Positions 62,700-64,000 of a stretch of 64,000 nt of DNA are shown piece by piece. The notes beneath the pieces are model-generated. The model saw only the letters and a program-made list of their open reading frames with translations, did not search any database and was not told the origin of the DNA. The stretch spans positions 9,513,065-9,577,064 of the forward strand of contig CM038916.1 of the NCBI GenBank assembly GCA_021904315.1, in the 5' to 3' direction. Within the stretch, counting starts at the first letter, position 1; each line of letters begins with the position of its first letter. Source of the stretch: Sphagnum magellanicum (lineage: Eukaryota > Streptophyta > Sphagnopsida > Sphagnales > Sphagnaceae). A program made the position numbers and the translations under genes.

Positions 62700-64000
62700 A
62701 AAAATTGTGTTCATGGTTTTGATTTTCATTTTGCATAGGCACTAAATAGCATCCAATCATCATCATGGTGCAGTGGTCACATGCTAATAAATGCCCATAA
62801 TTTATTTTGATCAATTCATGTTCATGGTTTCATTTTGTGTAGGCACTAGTGATTGGGCAACATCGATAATTGTGGTGCAGTGGTGGTAGGTGCCTAAATT
62901 TTATTTTTATTGTGTTCATGTTTGTGTAGGCATTGATGATTGGGTAGCATCGATCATCATCATGGTGCAATGGTGGAAAATGCCGATATTTATTTTCATT
63001 CTTGTTCATGGGTGCAAACAAGGTAAAATAAGTAGCCCACTATTCCATGTAAAAACATTTACAAGTAGCCATAAGACAAAATTTAAATATTGAAAGTACA
63101 ATAATTAACATGATGATAATCTTTCATTTTATATCTATGAAAAACCCCATTGTGAAAGTAGAATTAAATATATTTTATAAAAATGTTATTACTTGCATAA
63201 GATGTCCAATCTTACAAAATGGGTTACCTGTAAATGAAATATTTAAAAATATATATTCAAGTTAATGGGGCACTAAAAGATACTTATGTATTGTCAAACT
63301 ATGCATGTTATAATCATAATATATCAATATTTTAATATTTAATAGGTTTGAACACCATTTTGACCCAATTAGTTTTAAACGTACTTTCAACCTACTTTCA
63401 TGATACTAAAGTTGTTCAAATTTTGCATCCATCTTCCCATGAATTAAATGCAGTGACCTATAATTTCATATTTCTACTTCAAAATATTTTGAATTTACTT
63501 TCTTGTGTCCATATCAAAAATTGTTTCATTTTTTAATTGCATTTTGGGTGGGGTTTTTTTTTTGTTTACTTTACCTTATTTACATCCCTCATGTTCTCAT
63601 TTTTTGTAGGCATTGAGCATAATCAATCATCATTGTGGTGCAATGGTCATACAATGGTAGGTGCCCATCATTTTTTCCCCTCTTGTTCATGGTCTCATTT
63701 TGTCTAGGTCGAATTGATCATCATCATGGTGTGACAATCACACTATGGTAGGTTCCCATAATTGTTTTTCCTTTTGTTCATGGTTTCATTTTTTGTAAGC
63801 AAAATTGATCATCACCATGGTGCGGTGGTGGTAGGTCCACATAATTTTTTCCTTCCTATTCATGGTTTCATTGATCATCATTGTGGAGTGGCAATTCTAG
63901 GTGGCCATAATTTTTTTGATTATGTTCACCATCTCATTTTGTGTAAACATTCATCATAGCAGTTCATGATCCATCATTACATTGTCTTCCATTGTCATTG
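62700..64000. repeat. Imperfect minisatellite in two blocks, running off the window
   Basis: Units of roughly 80-105 bases contain TTCATGGTTTCATTTTGTGT, then AGGCA, a CATCATCATGGTGCAGTGGT-like core, GGTAGGTGCC and ATAATTTTTTT. They occur about three times at 62715-63015 and about four times at 63595-63960. The blocks are split by about 580 bases of unrelated AT-rich DNA. The array continues to the right edge. Confidence 0.75.

Noticed and set aside
62700-64000. CRISPR-like array
   Set aside because: Units are imperfect, longer than CRISPR repeats and without unique spacers; the genome is eukaryotic.

Overview
The window is nuclear DNA of a vascular land plant. It is AT-rich and repeat-rich, with few genes. 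Its genes have GT-AG introns, and the transposon types are those of plants (hAT MITE, CACTA, Helitron, SINE-like). Decayed DYW-type PPR genes with repeated 'GGRCVHQQIIQSGCxSDVFVGxSLVDMYAKCGSMEDAW' style units, plus a decayed non-LTR reverse transcriptase of a kind I associate with ferns, make a fern the best guess. A lycophyte or gymnosperm cannot be excluded. There is no operon-like organisation and no sign of a defence or biosynthetic cluster.

Four loci look intact. (1) 1-2306, + strand: the 3' half of a DUF1279/FAM210-like organelle membrane protein gene whose 5' exons lie before the window. (2) 9179-9736, + strand: an intronless class IV glycine-rich RNA-binding protein of 185 aa. (3) 24591-28093, + strand: a seven-exon gene for a 628-aa degenerate DEAD-box-like protein without recognisable ATPase motifs I and II. 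(4) 49168-52204, + strand: a six-exon gene for a 597-aa TRF2/HOY1 PH-like domain protein, with a long leader rich in CT and GA tracts. The exon joins in (3) and (4) were worked out by eye and every junction keeps frame.

The rest is mainly relics. From 14.1 to 22.8 kb lie four broken PPR-DYW genes forming two head-to-head inverted pairs. At 30.07-30.39 kb are two exons of a broken GPN-loop GTPase (QQT1/GPN2) gene on the - strand. From about 31.4 to 34.1 kb is a decayed retroelement with reverse transcriptase and endonuclease-like parts. From 34.9 to 36.2 kb is a decayed gene of unknown family.

Mobile elements with defined ends are a 396-bp hAT-type MITE (6759-7154, 8-bp target duplication), a 773-bp non-autonomous Helitron (40675-41447) and a CACTA element of about 3.1 kb (54996-58085, AAG target duplication). 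SINE-like tRNA-derived segments occur at 42.1 and 43.0 kb, an inverted-repeat element at 53.9-54.4 kb, and a minisatellite runs from 62.7 kb off the right edge. The long stretches at 2.3-8.5, 36.2-47.9 and 58.1-62.7 kb are otherwise AT-rich intergenic DNA in which I recognise no gene.
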